Program-made: the position numbers and the translations under genes
The notes under the pieces: generated by a model
Databases searched by the model: none
Seen by the model: the letters and a program-made list of their open reading frames with translations, nothing else
Told to the model about the DNA's origin: nothing
Assembly (NCBI RefSeq): GCF_015694705.1
Contig: NZ_JADQDR010000015.1
Location: 1 to 64,000 of the forward strand
Direction of reading: 5' to 3'
Origin: Pontibacter rufus
GTDB taxonomy: Bacteria; Bacteroidota; Bacteroidia; Cytophagales; Hymenobacteraceae
Length of the DNA stretch: 64,000 bases
Shown here: piece by piece, positions 26,899 through 36,700 of the stretch
Position numbering within the stretch: the stretch's first letter is position 1
Layout: every line of letters starts with the position of its first letter

Positions 26899-28347
26899 AT
26901 GCGTATGCCAAATCCCAGCGAAACACCCAAAGTATCACCCGATAAAACAAAAAAAACAAAATCAGCCAGCCCCGCAAAGGCTTCTAAAGCAGCAGCACCG
27001 GAAACGGCTGCCGTCGCCGCACCTGCCCATAATATCAAAAAGATATTTGTGCTTGATACTTCCGTTATTCTGTATGACCACAGCGCCATTCAGAACTTTC
27101 AGGAGCACGACGTAGCCATACCGATTACGGTGCTGGAGGAGCTGGATAACTTTAAAAAGGGCAATGACATCAAAAACTTTGAGGCCCGCGAGTTTATCCG
27201 CTTTATCGACAAGCTTTCTGCCGAACATAAGCTGCAGGAATGGCTGCCGCTTAACGGTAAAAACAAAGGCCATTTCAAGGTGCTGATGAACAATGCCTCT
27301 TCGCTGGATGCTGTGGAAATCTTTGGCGATAAAAACGACCACCGCATTCTGAACTCAGCCCTGCAGATGCAGCGGGAACGCCCCGAAAGTAAGGTGGTGC
27401 TGGTAACCAAAGACATTAACCTGCGCCTGAAAGCACGCGCCCTGAACCTGGTGTCGGAAGATTATGAAACCGGAAAAATACAGGACGTAGCCGGGCTGTA
27501 TACCGGCAACGACACCCTGGAAGATGTGCCCGCTAACATCATAAATGAGCTGTATGAAAAAGGGCATTGCGAAACGGAAAAGGTTATGGCAGTACCGCCA
27601 GCTGACAACCATTACTTTATATTAAAGAGCTTTAAGAACTCTATACTAGCTTTTTATAATGCAGCCAGCAAGCAGTTGGAGCGGGTTGACAAACTCTCGG
27701 CTTTCGGGGTTAAACCGCGCAATGCCGAACAGACATTCGCCATACATGCGCTCACCAACCCTGATATAAAGCTGGTGACAGTGCAGGGCGTGGCGGGTAC
27801 CGGCAAAACGCTACTGGCACTGGCCAGCGCGCTGGAGCAGCGCCGCGAGTATAAGCAGATTTACCTGGCGCGGCCCGTGGTGCCGCTCAGCAACAAGGAT
27901 ATTGGTTACCTGCCCGGCGACATCAAATCGAAGCTGAACCCTTATATGGAACCGCTGTGGGACAACCTGAAGTATATTCAAAACCAATTTTCGGAAACCA
28001 GCAAGGAGTTTCAGAAGATCCGCGACATGCTGGACCTGGAGAAACTGATGATTACGCCCCTGGCCTATATCCGCGGGCGCAGTTTGTCCAACATTATCTT
28101 TATTGTGGATGAGGCCCAGAACCTGACGCCCCATGAGGTGAAAACCATCATCTCCCGTGCCGGCGAAAATACCAAAATCATCTTTACCGGTGACATTTAC
28201 CAGATAGACACGCCCTACCTCGACTCGCAGAGCAACGGCCTTTCATACCTGATAGATCGGGCCAAAAACCACCCGCTTTACGCCCATATTACACTGCTGA
28301 AAGGTGAGCGTTCCGAACTGGCCAACCTGGCAAATGAGCTGTTGTAA
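26899..28347 (+). CDS. phoH: PhoH-family ATPase with N-terminal PIN domain
   Basis: About 482 aa. A Lys/Ala-rich N-terminal tail is followed by a PIN nuclease domain (about 47-180) with FVLDTSVILYD holding Asp53, VLEELDNFKKG and the later acidic DKNDHRIL. The PhoH P-loop ATPase follows: Walker A GVAGTGKT at about 297-304 and Walker B IIFIVDEAQNLTP near 408, then FTGDIYQID. PIN-PhoH proteins act as ATP-dependent RNA nucleases or helicases. The start is uncertain: ATG 26899 or 26905, or GTG 26854; the longer form adds residues without family similarity. A 64-bp dispersed palindrome lies just after the stop. Confidence 0.93.
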   Translation: MRMPNPSETPKVSPDKTKKTKSASPAKASKAAAPETAAVAAPAHNIKKIFVLDTSVILYDHSAIQNFQEHDVAIPITVLEELDNFKKGNDIKNFEAREFIRFIDKLSAEHKLQEWLPLNGKNKGHFKVLMNNASSLDAVEIFGDKNDHRILNSALQMQRERPESKVVLVTKDINLRLKARALNLVSEDYETGKIQDVAGLYTGNDTLEDVPANIINELYEKGHCETEKVMAVPPADNHYFILKSFKNSILAFYNAASKQLERVDKLSAFGVKPRNAEQTFAIHALTNPDIKLVTVQGVAGTGKTLLALASALEQRREYKQIYLARPVVPLSNKDIGYLPGDIKSKLNPYMEPLWDNLKYIQNQFSETSKEFQKIRDMLDLEKLMITPLAYIRGRSLSNIIFIVDEAQNLTPHEVKTIISRAGENTKIIFTGDIYQIDTPYLDSQSNGLSYLIDRAKNHPLYAHITLLKGERSELANLANELL

Positions 28348-28361
28348 CTTTTTTTCTCTTT

Positions 28362-28425
28362 TGTCATCCTGAAAGGAGCTTGTGAATTGCTTATAATCAG
28401 ACCACAAGCTCCTTTCAGGATGACA
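28362..28425. repeat. 64-bp dispersed palindromic repeat, copy 1
   Basis: Left arm 28362-28384 starts TGTCATCCTGAAAGG and its exact 23-bp complement is at 28403-28425, with an 18-bp loop. The same design, and nearly the same arms, recurs at 62883-62946. It may also terminate the phoH transcript, since a T run precedes it. Confidence 0.8.
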
Positions 28426-28510
28426 GAAGAAGTATAGCTTAAACTGATTTCGTCTACTTACTTATCGGGGACGAACAAGATAAGTCAGCTATACCTTTAT
28501 ACCCATTTCC

Positions 28511-29044
28511 TCAGTCTTTTCGCTTTAGATAGCGGGTTTGCAGGATGTTGATGTGGTGCATTTCGTGGGCGGCCACCATGTGAATGATAGCCCGTACCGA
28601 GACTGGTTTTCCATTGGCATTACCTACCTGGTCCAGCATTTCGGAGGTAAAGCTGCGGAACAGCAGCAGGCTGGAGCGGCGCACCTGTTCATACTCCTCC
28701 AGTATACTTTCCAGCAGCCGGATGTTTGCCAGCGAATTATAGGCATACAGGTTCTCATCGTAACCGGGCAGCAGTTGCTTGTCGCCGCGGCCAATGCAGA
28801 GGGCGCGATAAGTAAAAATGCGTTCCGTGTCTATCAGGTGCTGCAGCAACTCTTTTATCGTCCATTTTCCTTCCGCATAGCTTTGCTCCGCACGCTCGTC
28901 TGAAATATGCCGGAACATGTGGCGGAGGTCTGTGCTATGCTTGTCCAGCAGGTACATGACGTCGCCTTCCGGCAGCTGATCCATGTAGTGCTGGTAGGTT
29001 TCGGGATATTCGTCCGGGCCGGGCCTGTTGATGGTGATAGGCAT
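28511..29044 (-). CDS. DinB-family protein
   Basis: 177 aa, four-helix bundle of the DinB/YfiT type. Metal-site histidines are visible: LLQHLIDTERIF (about 66) and AAHEMHHINILQ (about 158). The N-terminal part has GDVMYLLDKHSTDLRHMFRH. In related enzymes this fold binds nickel or zinc and may transfer a thiol (bacillithiol, mycothiol), but many members have no known substrate. It is a stand-alone gene. Confidence 0.9.
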   Translation of the reverse strand: MPITINRPGPDEYPETYQHYMDQLPEGDVMYLLDKHSTDLRHMFRHISDERAEQSYAEGKWTIKELLQHLIDTERIFTYRALCIGRGDKQLLPGYDENLYAYNSLANIRLLESILEEYEQVRRSSLLLFRSFTSEMLDQVGNANGKPVSVRAIIHMVAAHEMHHINILQTRYLKRKD

Positions 29045-29398
29045 CTTCTATAGATTTAATTTAATACCGCATGGCGCACGCCATACCTGGTACAATATTG
29101 ACATCAGTAACAGGATAATGGAATCCAACCAATAGCCTTTCAGTCCTAAATTATTCAAAGCAAATAGCCAGTTTCCTGACCAAACTTCTTTGATACTTCA
29201 AACTAGATTCCTGCTTATCCGGCTAAGTAATCCGACAAAATAAATGCTGTATCTTAAGCATCAAATATTAGCGCCCGTACAATCAGTTATAAGCTAAAAT
29301 CAAGCTTTTTGTTTCATGTTCCTGATGCGCGGGATGCTCTGCCTGGTATTGATGTCCTTTTACTTCATACAATCATTAAGTATGTATATTTATGTCAT
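29045..29398. other. 354-bp intergenic region
   Basis: Between the DinB and SRPBCC genes, both on the minus strand. It would hold the DinB promoter, but no exact TAnnTTTG box was found on the minus strand. No gene or RNA recognised. Confidence 0.4.
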
Positions 29399-29956
29399 TT
29401 AATCCTTCGAGGCGCTTCGCTTCGCGTTTTGCAGCACCAGCATTTTGAGGCCTTCAAGGCCCTGCTCTACTTCCTGCTGCTTTTTATACTGCCTGTACAG
29501 CCCCACATAGCGATCAAGCGGGTTGGTACCGATTGCAGATGTCTGGCGCCAGGTTACTTCTGTACCTCCGGTGGCCGGCGTTAAAGTAAACTCACCAAAA
29601 ACACTATCCGGCAGGCTGGTTTCGCGTTGCACATAAGCAATGGAATTGGGACTGGTGCTTGCTGTCAGTTGCAGGCTGCCATCTCCCAGTTTGTCGCCGC
29701 TCCACTGCATACGCGCGCCCACACCCGTCATTGGCCCGCCGTACAGGTATATGATACTGGGGTCTGCTGCCTTGCTTAGGGCACTCCACTTTGGCCATTC
29801 CATGGGGTTATTCAGGTAGGGGTATACCTGCTCGGGGCTGACGCGCAGCACGACGCGGTGCTCGGCCTGCACCTGCGTAGGCAAACGGTAAGCTATGCCG
29901 CAAAAGGCCGCTGCCAGCACCGGAAGCGGCAAAACCATTTTCCAAATCAGCTTCAT
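29399..29956 (-). CDS. SRPBCC-family protein (START-like)
   Basis: 185 aa. One N-terminal membrane anchor or signal segment (VLPLPVLAAAFCGIAY) precedes a START/polyketide-cyclase-like domain: the VVLRVSPEQVYPYLNNPMEW start with MEWPKWSAL, a GVGARMQWSGDKLGDG strand pair, and the long C-terminal helix KQQEVEQGLEGLKMLVLQ. The domain has a hydrophobic pocket for lipids or small ligands; the ligand is not predictable. Its location is the inner membrane facing the periplasm, as judged by the leader. Confidence 0.82.
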   Translation of the reverse strand: MKLIWKMVLPLPVLAAAFCGIAYRLPTQVQAEHRVVLRVSPEQVYPYLNNPMEWPKWSALSKAADPSIIYLYGGPMTGVGARMQWSGDKLGDGSLQLTASTSPNSIAYVQRETSLPDSVFGEFTLTPATGGTEVTWRQTSAIGTNPLDRYVGLYRQYKKQQEVEQGLEGLKMLVLQNAKRSASKD

Positions 29957-30155
29957 AAAGGCCTGTTATAAAAGGTGATGACAGGCTTGTACTATCATCA
30001 GATAAAGTACACCAATTTAAAGAAGGATTTTCGTAGGAATCAAGCGCATCACCATAAATATTTTGTAAATTATACTTCGGAACGCGGTGTATGGCTGTAG
30101 CGCAAAGCCTTTTAGCCTTTTGCACCGTATGAAGCTCTAAAAGACACTATTCATT

Positions 30156-30602
30156 ATGCTATACGACTGGATCAAGAAGGGGCTCGTGCTTTCGCAAACC
30201 CCTGTGTTCAAAAAATTTCTGGGCAGAGCCGGCGGCTTGCTGGCCAAACCTGTTAAGCTGGGCATACTGCTTACCACCGCCTACGGCAAGCTGGTAGACA
30301 CCGGCAGCTCAAAAGATGGTTTTCAACAGGTGAAAGAAATCATGCAGACGTTTATCCGGCTGGTGCGGGCTTACATCAATGGCTCTTACCGCCAGGTGTC
30401 GAACTCATCGCTGCTGGTGGGTGTGGCCGTGCTCCTGTACCTGGTAACGCCCCTTGATGTTATCCCCGATTTTATCCCCGGCCTGGGCCTGCTCGACGAT
30501 CTAAGCCTGATGGCCTGGTTTGTAAACGCATTTCAAAAGGAAATCCAGCGCTTCCGCGACTGGGAAACCGATACCAGCTACGAACATATCGGCTCTTTGT
30601 AG
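30156..30602 (+). CDS. YkvA-family (DUF1232) membrane protein
   Basis: 148 aa. The DUF1232 signature is in the middle: VAVLLYLVTPLDVIPDFIPG followed by LGLLDDLSLMAWF. The N-terminal part has a short hydrophobic helix and a basic face. Proteins of this group are small membrane proteins of unknown function. A hairpin with a T run follows 60 bp after the stop. Confidence 0.88.
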   Translation: MLYDWIKKGLVLSQTPVFKKFLGRAGGLLAKPVKLGILLTTAYGKLVDTGSSKDGFQQVKEIMQTFIRLVRAYINGSYRQVSNSSLLVGVAVLLYLVTPLDVIPDFIPGLGLLDDLSLMAWFVNAFQKEIQRFRDWETDTSYEHIGSL

Positions 30603-30661
30603 GGATGAGTGATGGGATTCAAAATGGTTGAATGGAAGTGACAGGTATTGCTGTTTATGAA

Positions 30662-30692
30662 AGGCTACTTCTGCGCAAGACGTAGCTTTTTT
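30662..30692 (+). terminator. Terminator after the YkvA gene
   Basis: GCTAC at 30664-30668 pairs with GTAGC at 30682-30686, extended by TCTG/CAAGA, followed by six T. Confidence 0.6.
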
Positions 30693-30900
30693 CGTTGGCC
30701 CTGCTGCACAAATCAGCCTGAAGCCCCGGAAATGTAGAAGAAAGACCTTTTGCGCTTAAGATAAACTTACCTGTATACTTCTTATCTGCAATTCTCCTAT
30801 ATTGTGTAAAAGAATCTGTATACCCTTGTCCAGCAAAACAGGAAATGAAGGAGCATCAGATATGGTATAAATAGACTTCACCTCCTCTATACATAGTGCA

Positions 30901-30925
30901 GATAGCAGGAGTAAGTCCTGCTATC
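30901..30925. repeat. Perfect 10-bp inverted repeat before the islet
   Basis: GATAGCAGGA at 30901-30910 and its complement at 30916-30925 with a 5-bp loop. It sits 25 bp upstream of the first islet gene. Could be a leader hairpin or a remnant of a recombination site. Confidence 0.5.
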
Positions 30926-30949
30926 TAGTAGTTAGCCAAAACTTAAAAA

Positions 30950-31552
30950 ATGATTTTGATAAAAGAGAAACCAACTTTTACAATAAAATTTTTAATTATT
31001 CTTCTGGTAAGCACAATTATTATCAGGACAATAGAAATGATTTTTGAAAAGGAAATAGGTGCTTATCTAATTCTATTCCCAAGCAATTTATCTCAACCTT
31101 TGCATTGGTATAGATTTTTTACTTACCCGCTTGAAAGTGTTGGATTATTTGGTTGGTTTAGAATAGCTTTAATAATCTTACCAGCAGGATATATCATAGA
31201 AAAAAGAACCAATAACAATATTCTTGTTACCATAATTTTAATTTCAGCTTTACTTGGAGGATTATTGTTTACTATAATCAACTATGGCAATGAATTAAAC
31301 CGGCCGATTGCTTCAGCAGGATTGATAGCTTGGGGTTTTTGGATTGCTACTATCTGTTGTGGGATACTGCAATGGAAAGATTTGAATATAATAGAGAAAG
31401 TTATAATATTATTATTTCTGTTAAACATATTTAGCTTTAATCACTCCGACTTCGGGTATTTAGTAGCCCAAATTTGTGTTGTTGTTACTATTTTAGCTTT
31501 TATATTGACATTTAAAATATTTAAAAGAAAAGCATTGGCTAACACTGTATAA
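30950..31552 (+). CDS. Rhomboid-like integral membrane protein
   Basis: 200 aa, about six hydrophobic segments. Rhomboid-like landmarks: HWYRFFTYPLES resembles the WR(F/L)xTYxFxH loop, IASAGLIAWGF occupies the place of the GxSG serine motif (Ser present but the preceding Gly is Ile), and FNHSDFGYLVAQ could supply the His of the last helix. Whether it is a protease or an inactive relative is open. Base composition is much richer in A and T than the flanking genes, a sign of horizontal acquisition. It forms the first unit of a cassette-like islet. Confidence 0.6.
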   Translation: MILIKEKPTFTIKFLIILLVSTIIIRTIEMIFEKEIGAYLILFPSNLSQPLHWYRFFTYPLESVGLFGWFRIALIILPAGYIIEKRTNNNILVTIILISALLGGLLFTIINYGNELNRPIASAGLIAWGFWIATICCGILQWKDLNIIEKVIILLFLLNIFSFNHSDFGYLVAQICVVVTILAFILTFKIFKRKALANTV

Positions 31553-31601
31553 AAACCATGCCTCGGCCGACGGCCTCGCACGTTTTTTATACTAACCGTT
31601 G
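31537..31601. repeat. attC-like hairpin site 1
   Basis: Left arm GGCTAACACTGTATAAAAAC, right arm from GTTTTTTATAC to TATACTAACCGTTG; the arms are complementary with extrahelical bases, enclosing a GC-rich tip (GGCC-GAC-GGCC). It overlaps the stop of the first islet gene. It shares its right end, TATACTAAC-Y-GTTG, with the site at 32152-32215. Confidence 0.5.
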
Positions 31602-31617
31602 ACTGTGATTTAATATA

Positions 31618-32142
31618 ATGAAAAAGTATACTCTCAAACTGAATTTGCTAATCCCTATTTTAAGAATAGCTTTTCTCGGTGTATCAATTGGAATGATAAT
31701 ACTTATGATTTTCTTGATTAGAGACAAGGAATGGGGCAACTTTTCAGAGGATGCGGTATTTGTCTTTTACACGATATTTGTGATTTGGGCATTCTCATTA
31801 GGGGGATACCAAATGGTAAAAGGTGTCTTGACAGAGACCTTATGGATAAAGATTACAGAGGAACATATTGAAATTCGGAACTTGACAAAGTTTAGAAAAC
31901 ATATTTTAACTAAAAGTGACATTTCAAGCATCTTTCGCTCCAACAAGCAGTTCGGGAGAGGAACTTGGAAAACAGTTGTAATCTATACAAGGGAAGGAAA
32001 AAGTTATGAGCTGGTTCAATTCAATTACTTCGATTTCAAGAAAATAATTGAAGCTTTTATCCATTTTGGATATAGAAAGCCAATAGGCAAAACATTAGAA
32101 CCCAATGGTTTAGAAATCCAAGACGAATTCAATTTAGAATAA
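31618..32142 (+). CDS. Hypothetical membrane protein, possible PH-like domain
   Basis: 174 aa, not recognised. Two hydrophobic segments lie near the N-terminus (IAFLGVSIGMIILMIFLI and FVFYTIFVIWAFSLGGY), then a soluble beta-rich part with WIKITEEHIEIRNLTKF, ISSIFRSNKQFGRGTW, and TVVIYTREGKSYELVQF, ending in one helix (KKIIEAFIHFGY). The layout of paired membrane helices plus a beta barrel resembles bacterial PH-domain or YcxB-like proteins. It is AT-rich, like the preceding gene, and is framed by the two attC-like sites, so it reads as a single-gene cassette. Confidence 0.7.
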   Translation: MKKYTLKLNLLIPILRIAFLGVSIGMIILMIFLIRDKEWGNFSEDAVFVFYTIFVIWAFSLGGYQMVKGVLTETLWIKITEEHIEIRNLTKFRKHILTKSDISSIFRSNKQFGRGTWKTVVIYTREGKSYELVQFNYFDFKKIIEAFIHFGYRKPIGKTLEPNGLEIQDEFNLE

Positions 32143-32151
32143 ATAAATCTC

Positions 32152-32215
32152 GCCAATGGTTAGTATACACAAAACCCTTGCTCCACTGCGGGCTTTGCAT
32201 ATACTAACTGTTGCC
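32152..32215. repeat. attC-like hairpin site 2
   Basis: Left arm GCCAATGGTTAGTATA at 32152-32167; right arm TATACTAACTGTTGCC at 32200-32215. The arms match at 13 of 16 positions, with the inner pairs AACCC/GGGCTT. It lies just after the second islet gene and 23 bp from the gltD stop codon. Confidence 0.5.
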
Positions 32216-32237
32216 ACTAACTCAAAACAACTTCACC

Positions 32238-33707
32238 CTACCAAGCCATCAAATCCAGCACCGACAGGTTTTTGGATGGCAGGGCTGAGGTGCCCATCAG
32301 AAACTCATCTACGGCGCGGGCCGCTTCTCTGCCTTCTGAGATGGCCCATACCACCAGCGATTGCCCGCGGCGGGCGTCGCCTGCGGTAAATACCTTTTCC
32401 ACATTGGTCTGGAAGCGCGTATCCGCAAGTATACTGCCGTATTCGTCCAGGGTAATTCCCAACTGCTCCAGCAAACCTTTGGGTTGCGTATAGGCAAAAC
32501 CGATGGCAACAAGCGCCATATCGCAGGGCAGTTCGCGCTCTGTTCCTTCAATCTCAAAGTATCTTTTGCCTGCTACGCTTTCTTCACATTGCAGATCAGC
32601 CACTATCAGGCCTTTTACATGGCCCTGCGCATCGCCTACAAAAGCTTTGGTGAGCATGGCCCAGGTGCGGTTACAGCCTTCTTCGTGCGAACTGGAAGTC
32701 TGCATCACCATGGGTACCTGCGGCCATGGGTTATGGTCGTGGCGCTGCCGTGGCGGCTCATACATGCGGGCAATCTGGGTAACGGATGCAGCTTTCTGCC
32801 GGTTGGCAGTGCCCACACAGTCGGAACCTGTATCGCCGCTGCCTACTACGATCACGTGCTTACCTGTAGCCAGTATAGGTTCCTCCTGCACCTCCACGCC
32901 GCGCACACGACGGTTCTGCTGCACCAGATAATCCATGGCATAATGTATGCCTTTCAGATCATGCCCTTCTATGGGCAGTTCCTTGGGCACCTCAGCCCCG
33001 CAGCAGAGCACAATGGCATCAAAATCCGCTTTCAGTTCGTCGGCAGACATGGTTACGCCTACATGCACATTGGTTTTGAAGACGACACCCTCCTCTTCCA
33101 ACAACCGTACTCTTCGCTCAATCACCCATTTTTCCAGCTTAAAGTCAGGTATGCCGTAAGCCAGCAAACCACCGATGACGTCCTGTTTCTCAAAAACAGT
33201 CACCCAATGGCCTGCCGTGTTCAGTTGCGCGGCAGCCGCTAGTCCCGCAGGTCCTGAGCCTACCACCGCTACCTTCCTGCCTGTTCTTGTTACAGGTGGC
33301 TGCGCTTGTATCAGTCCCAGTTCAAAGCCTTTTTCGGCAATAGATTTTTCGATGAACTCTATCGTTACCGGATTCTTGTTGATGCTCAGCACGCAAGACG
33401 ATTCGCAGGGAGCCGGGCAGATACGGCCCGTAAACTCCGGGAAATTGTTGGTGCTGCTCAGTATCTCGACAGCATGTGCCCAATTCTCCTTATAAACGGC
33501 ATCATTAAAGTCCGGAATTTTATTACCCAACGGGCAGCCGCTGTGGCAAAAAGGAACGCCGCAGTCCATGCAGCGTGTAGCCTGCTCGTTGGCCAGTTCG
33601 TAGCCGGGCTCCAGGTATATTTCCTTAAAATCGTTTATACGCTCTTTCGGATCTCTGGCAGGCGGTAAGGCTCTACCCAGTTCCATAAATCCTCTCTCTT
33701 TTCCCAT
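32238..33707 (-). CDS. gltD: Glutamate synthase (NADPH) small subunit
   Basis: 489 aa. The N-terminal cysteine motifs CMDCGVPFCHSGCPLG and CPAPCESSC bind iron-sulfur clusters. FAD binding is at VVGSGPAGLAAAAQL and NADPH binding at VVGSGDTGSDC, and a GDARRGQSLVVWAI motif closes the FAD site. It passes electrons from NADPH to the large subunit. ATG 33707 lies 8 bp after the gltB stop; a TTG at 33719 would overlap gltB and is rejected. It is the second gene of the gltBD operon. Confidence 0.96.
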   Translation of the reverse strand: MGKERGFMELGRALPPARDPKERINDFKEIYLEPGYELANEQATRCMDCGVPFCHSGCPLGNKIPDFNDAVYKENWAHAVEILSSTNNFPEFTGRICPAPCESSCVLSINKNPVTIEFIEKSIAEKGFELGLIQAQPPVTRTGRKVAVVGSGPAGLAAAAQLNTAGHWVTVFEKQDVIGGLLAYGIPDFKLEKWVIERRVRLLEEEGVVFKTNVHVGVTMSADELKADFDAIVLCCGAEVPKELPIEGHDLKGIHYAMDYLVQQNRRVRGVEVQEEPILATGKHVIVVGSGDTGSDCVGTANRQKAASVTQIARMYEPPRQRHDHNPWPQVPMVMQTSSSHEEGCNRTWAMLTKAFVGDAQGHVKGLIVADLQCEESVAGKRYFEIEGTERELPCDMALVAIGFAYTQPKGLLEQLGITLDEYGSILADTRFQTNVEKVFTAGDARRGQSLVVWAISEGREAARAVDEFLMGTSALPSKNLSVLDLMAW

Positions 33708-33715
33708 GGCTAAAT

Positions 33716-36700
33716 TCAAATAGCTTTTCTCAATGGATTATTTCTTTCGGCAAGTACGGCTTTATACTCCTGCGGAATCACTTTTACAAAAGCCCTTACA
33801 GCCTGCTCCCAGCGTTCCAGGATAGCAGCGGCGACAGCACTACCGGTATACTTTACATGATTTTCCAGCAGCTGGCGCAGCATCCGGTGGTCTTCAAAAG
33901 CTACAGGGTCCAGGTCAACCATCTCCCTGTTGCAGTGTTCCTGCAATTGCTGATCGGGATCATATACAAAGGCCAGCCCGCCGCTCATGCCGGCAGCAAA
34001 GTTGCGCCCCAGGGCTCCCAAGATAACCACCACACCACCGGTCATGTATTCGCAGGCATGGTCGCCTGCTCCTTCCACCACAGCTTTGGCGCCGGAGTTA
34101 CGCACGGCAAAGCGTTCGCCGGCCATGCCATTGATGTATACTTCGCCGGAGGTAGCGCCATACAGCGCCACATTGCCGATGATGATGTTTTCTTCGGGTT
34201 TGTAAGCGGATGTTCTGTCGGGGTGCACCACCAGGTGTGCGCCCGACAAACCTTTACCGAAGTAGTCGTTGGCTTCCCCTTCCAGGTCCAGGTGCAGCCC
34301 CGGCGCCCCGAAGCATCCGAAGCTCTGACCGGCCGAACCTCTGAACCTGAAATGAATGGTCTTTTCAGGCAGGCCAGCTTTTTTATACTTCTTGGAGATC
34401 TCATTCGAGAGAAGCGTGCCCACGCATCTGTCTATGTTCTTTAAGTTGAAGGATGCCTGAACAGGTGTTCCGTGGTCAAGGGCTGCTCCGGCTGCCTGCA
34501 GCAATTGCCAGTCCAGCACCTCCTCGAGTTTATGGTCCTGCTCCATTTGCTTATACAGCCCCACTTCAGGGCCTGCAGGCTGTTTATACACCAGGCGGCT
34601 CAGATCCAGATCTTTCATTTTCCAGGAGCCGGCATCTTCTCTCACTTTCAGTACATCGGCCTGCCCCACCATCTCATTAATAGAGCGGAAGCCCAGCGCA
34701 GCCATGTGCTCGCGCAGATCCTCAGCCAGGAACAGGAACAGGTTTACTACATCCTCAGGCTTGCCCGTAAACAAAGCCCGCAGCTCCGGATTCTGGGTGG
34801 CAACACCTACCGGGCAGGTATTCATGTGGCACTTGCGCATCATGATACAGCCTTCCACAATCAGGGCAGCCGTGGCTACGCCCCATTCTTCGGCGCCCAG
34901 CAAGGTGGCAATCGCCAGGTCGCGGCCGGTGCGTATCTGGCCGTCCGTCTGCAGCACAACACGGCTGCGGAGGTTATTCTTCACCAGCGTCTGGTGCGCT
35001 TCTGCCAGGCCTAATTCCCAGGGCACACCGGCGTGGCGGATAGAACTGATAGGCGAAGCGCCCGTACCGCCGTCATGGCCGGAGATGAGTACGACATCGG
35101 CTTTGGCTTTGGCCACACCCGCCGCTACCGTGCCCACACCTGCTTCCGCTACAAGCTTCACGTTGATGCGGGCAGCACGGTTTGCATTTTTCAGGTCAAA
35201 AATAAGCTGCGCCAGGTCTTCTATAGAATAGATGTCGTGGTGCGGTGGCGGCGAAATAAGGCCTACCCCCGGCGTGGAGTGGCGTACGCGTGCAATCCAG
35301 TCATCAACCTTGTGGCCGGGCAACTGGCCGCCCTCGCCTGGCTTGGCACCCTGCGCCACTTTGATCTGCAGTTCATCTGCATTGGCCAGGTAATAACTTG
35401 TAACTCCAAAACGGCCCGAGGCCACCTGTTTGATAGAAGAGCGCTCAGAATCACCGTTTGGTTTTATTTCGAAACGAACATCATCTTCCCCTCCTTCTCC
35501 GCTGTTGCTCTTGGCTCCAATACGGTTCATGGCAATGGCCAGCGTGCTGTGCGCCTCATAAGAGATAGATCCGAAGGACATGGCCCCGGTGGCAAAGCGC
35601 TTGAGTATACTTTCCACTGGCTCTACCTCCTCTAATGGCACCGGCTGGCGCTCACGGAAATCCAGCAGGCTGCGCAGTGTTATCGCATGCCTGTTCTGCT
35701 CGTTTATAAGGCGGGCGTATTTCTTGTACAGCCCGTAATCGCCGCGTTTGGTAGAGTATTGCAGCAGGTGAATGGTTTCGGGGTTCATGAGGTGGGCTTC
35801 GCCATCGCGTTTCCACTGGTAAAACCCGCCTACCGGCAATCTCGGGGTGAAATGCTGCGCATAAACATACCTGTGCCGTACCAATACCTCCTGCGCAATG
35901 CCGTCAAAGCCAATGCCGCCGATACGGGAAACCGTTCCTTCGAAGCAGGAATCTATTACTTCCGGGCTCAGGCCCAGGCACTCGAATATCTGGGAACCCT
36001 GGTAAGACTGAAGCGTGGAGATACCCATTTTCGACAGGATCTTTAACAGGCCATTGCCGATTGCCTTCACGTAGTTTTGCAGCGCCTCTTCATCTGTTAA
36101 GCCGCTCCTGAGCTCCTCTTGTTTGTTCAGCGACAGGATTGTTTCAAAAGCCAGATAAGGATGCACAGCGCTGGCGCCGTAGCCAATCAGTGTGGCAAAG
36201 TGGTGCGTTTCCCACACATCCCCGGCTTCCACAATAATACTGGCTTTGGTCCGGATGCGGTGGCGGATAAGGTGATGCTGCAGGGCACCCGTAGCCAGCA
36301 GGGATGGGATAGGCGCATGCGCGTCGTCAACAGCTCTGTCAGACAGCACCAGCACATTATATCCTGCGGCAATGGCTTCTTCGGCTTCGCGGCAAACCCG
36401 CGCAATGGCTTCAGCCAGCCGGAATGGCTGCCCGTCTGCATTAAAAACGATTGCGATTTCCTTGTGCAGGTATCCGTACTGATCCAACTGCTTCAGGGTA
36501 ATCATATTTTCATGCGTGAGCACGGGCTGCGAAATGTGTATCTGGCTGCAATGCCTTGGCGATTCAGACAATATGTTCTGTCCTGAGCCTACCCGCGTAA
36601 ACAATGACATCACCATACGCTCCCGGATAGGGTCGATAGGAGGATTGCTTACCTGTGCAAACAGCTGCTTAAAGTAATGCGACAGGTGCTGGCTCTGGTT

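Larger units (their letters stand above)
30603..30949. other. Intergenic region before the cassette-like islet
   Basis: Contains the YkvA terminator, and, 25-49 bp before the first islet gene, a perfect 10-bp inverted repeat (GATAGCAGGA, 5-bp loop, complement) at 30901-30925. Right after it GTTAGCC at 30931-30937 is the complement of GGCTAAC at 31537-31543. No gene seen. Confidence 0.5.

Noticed and set aside
32361..33242. 293-codon open frame antisense to gltD
   Set aside because: Shadow frame without family features opposite a certain gene.
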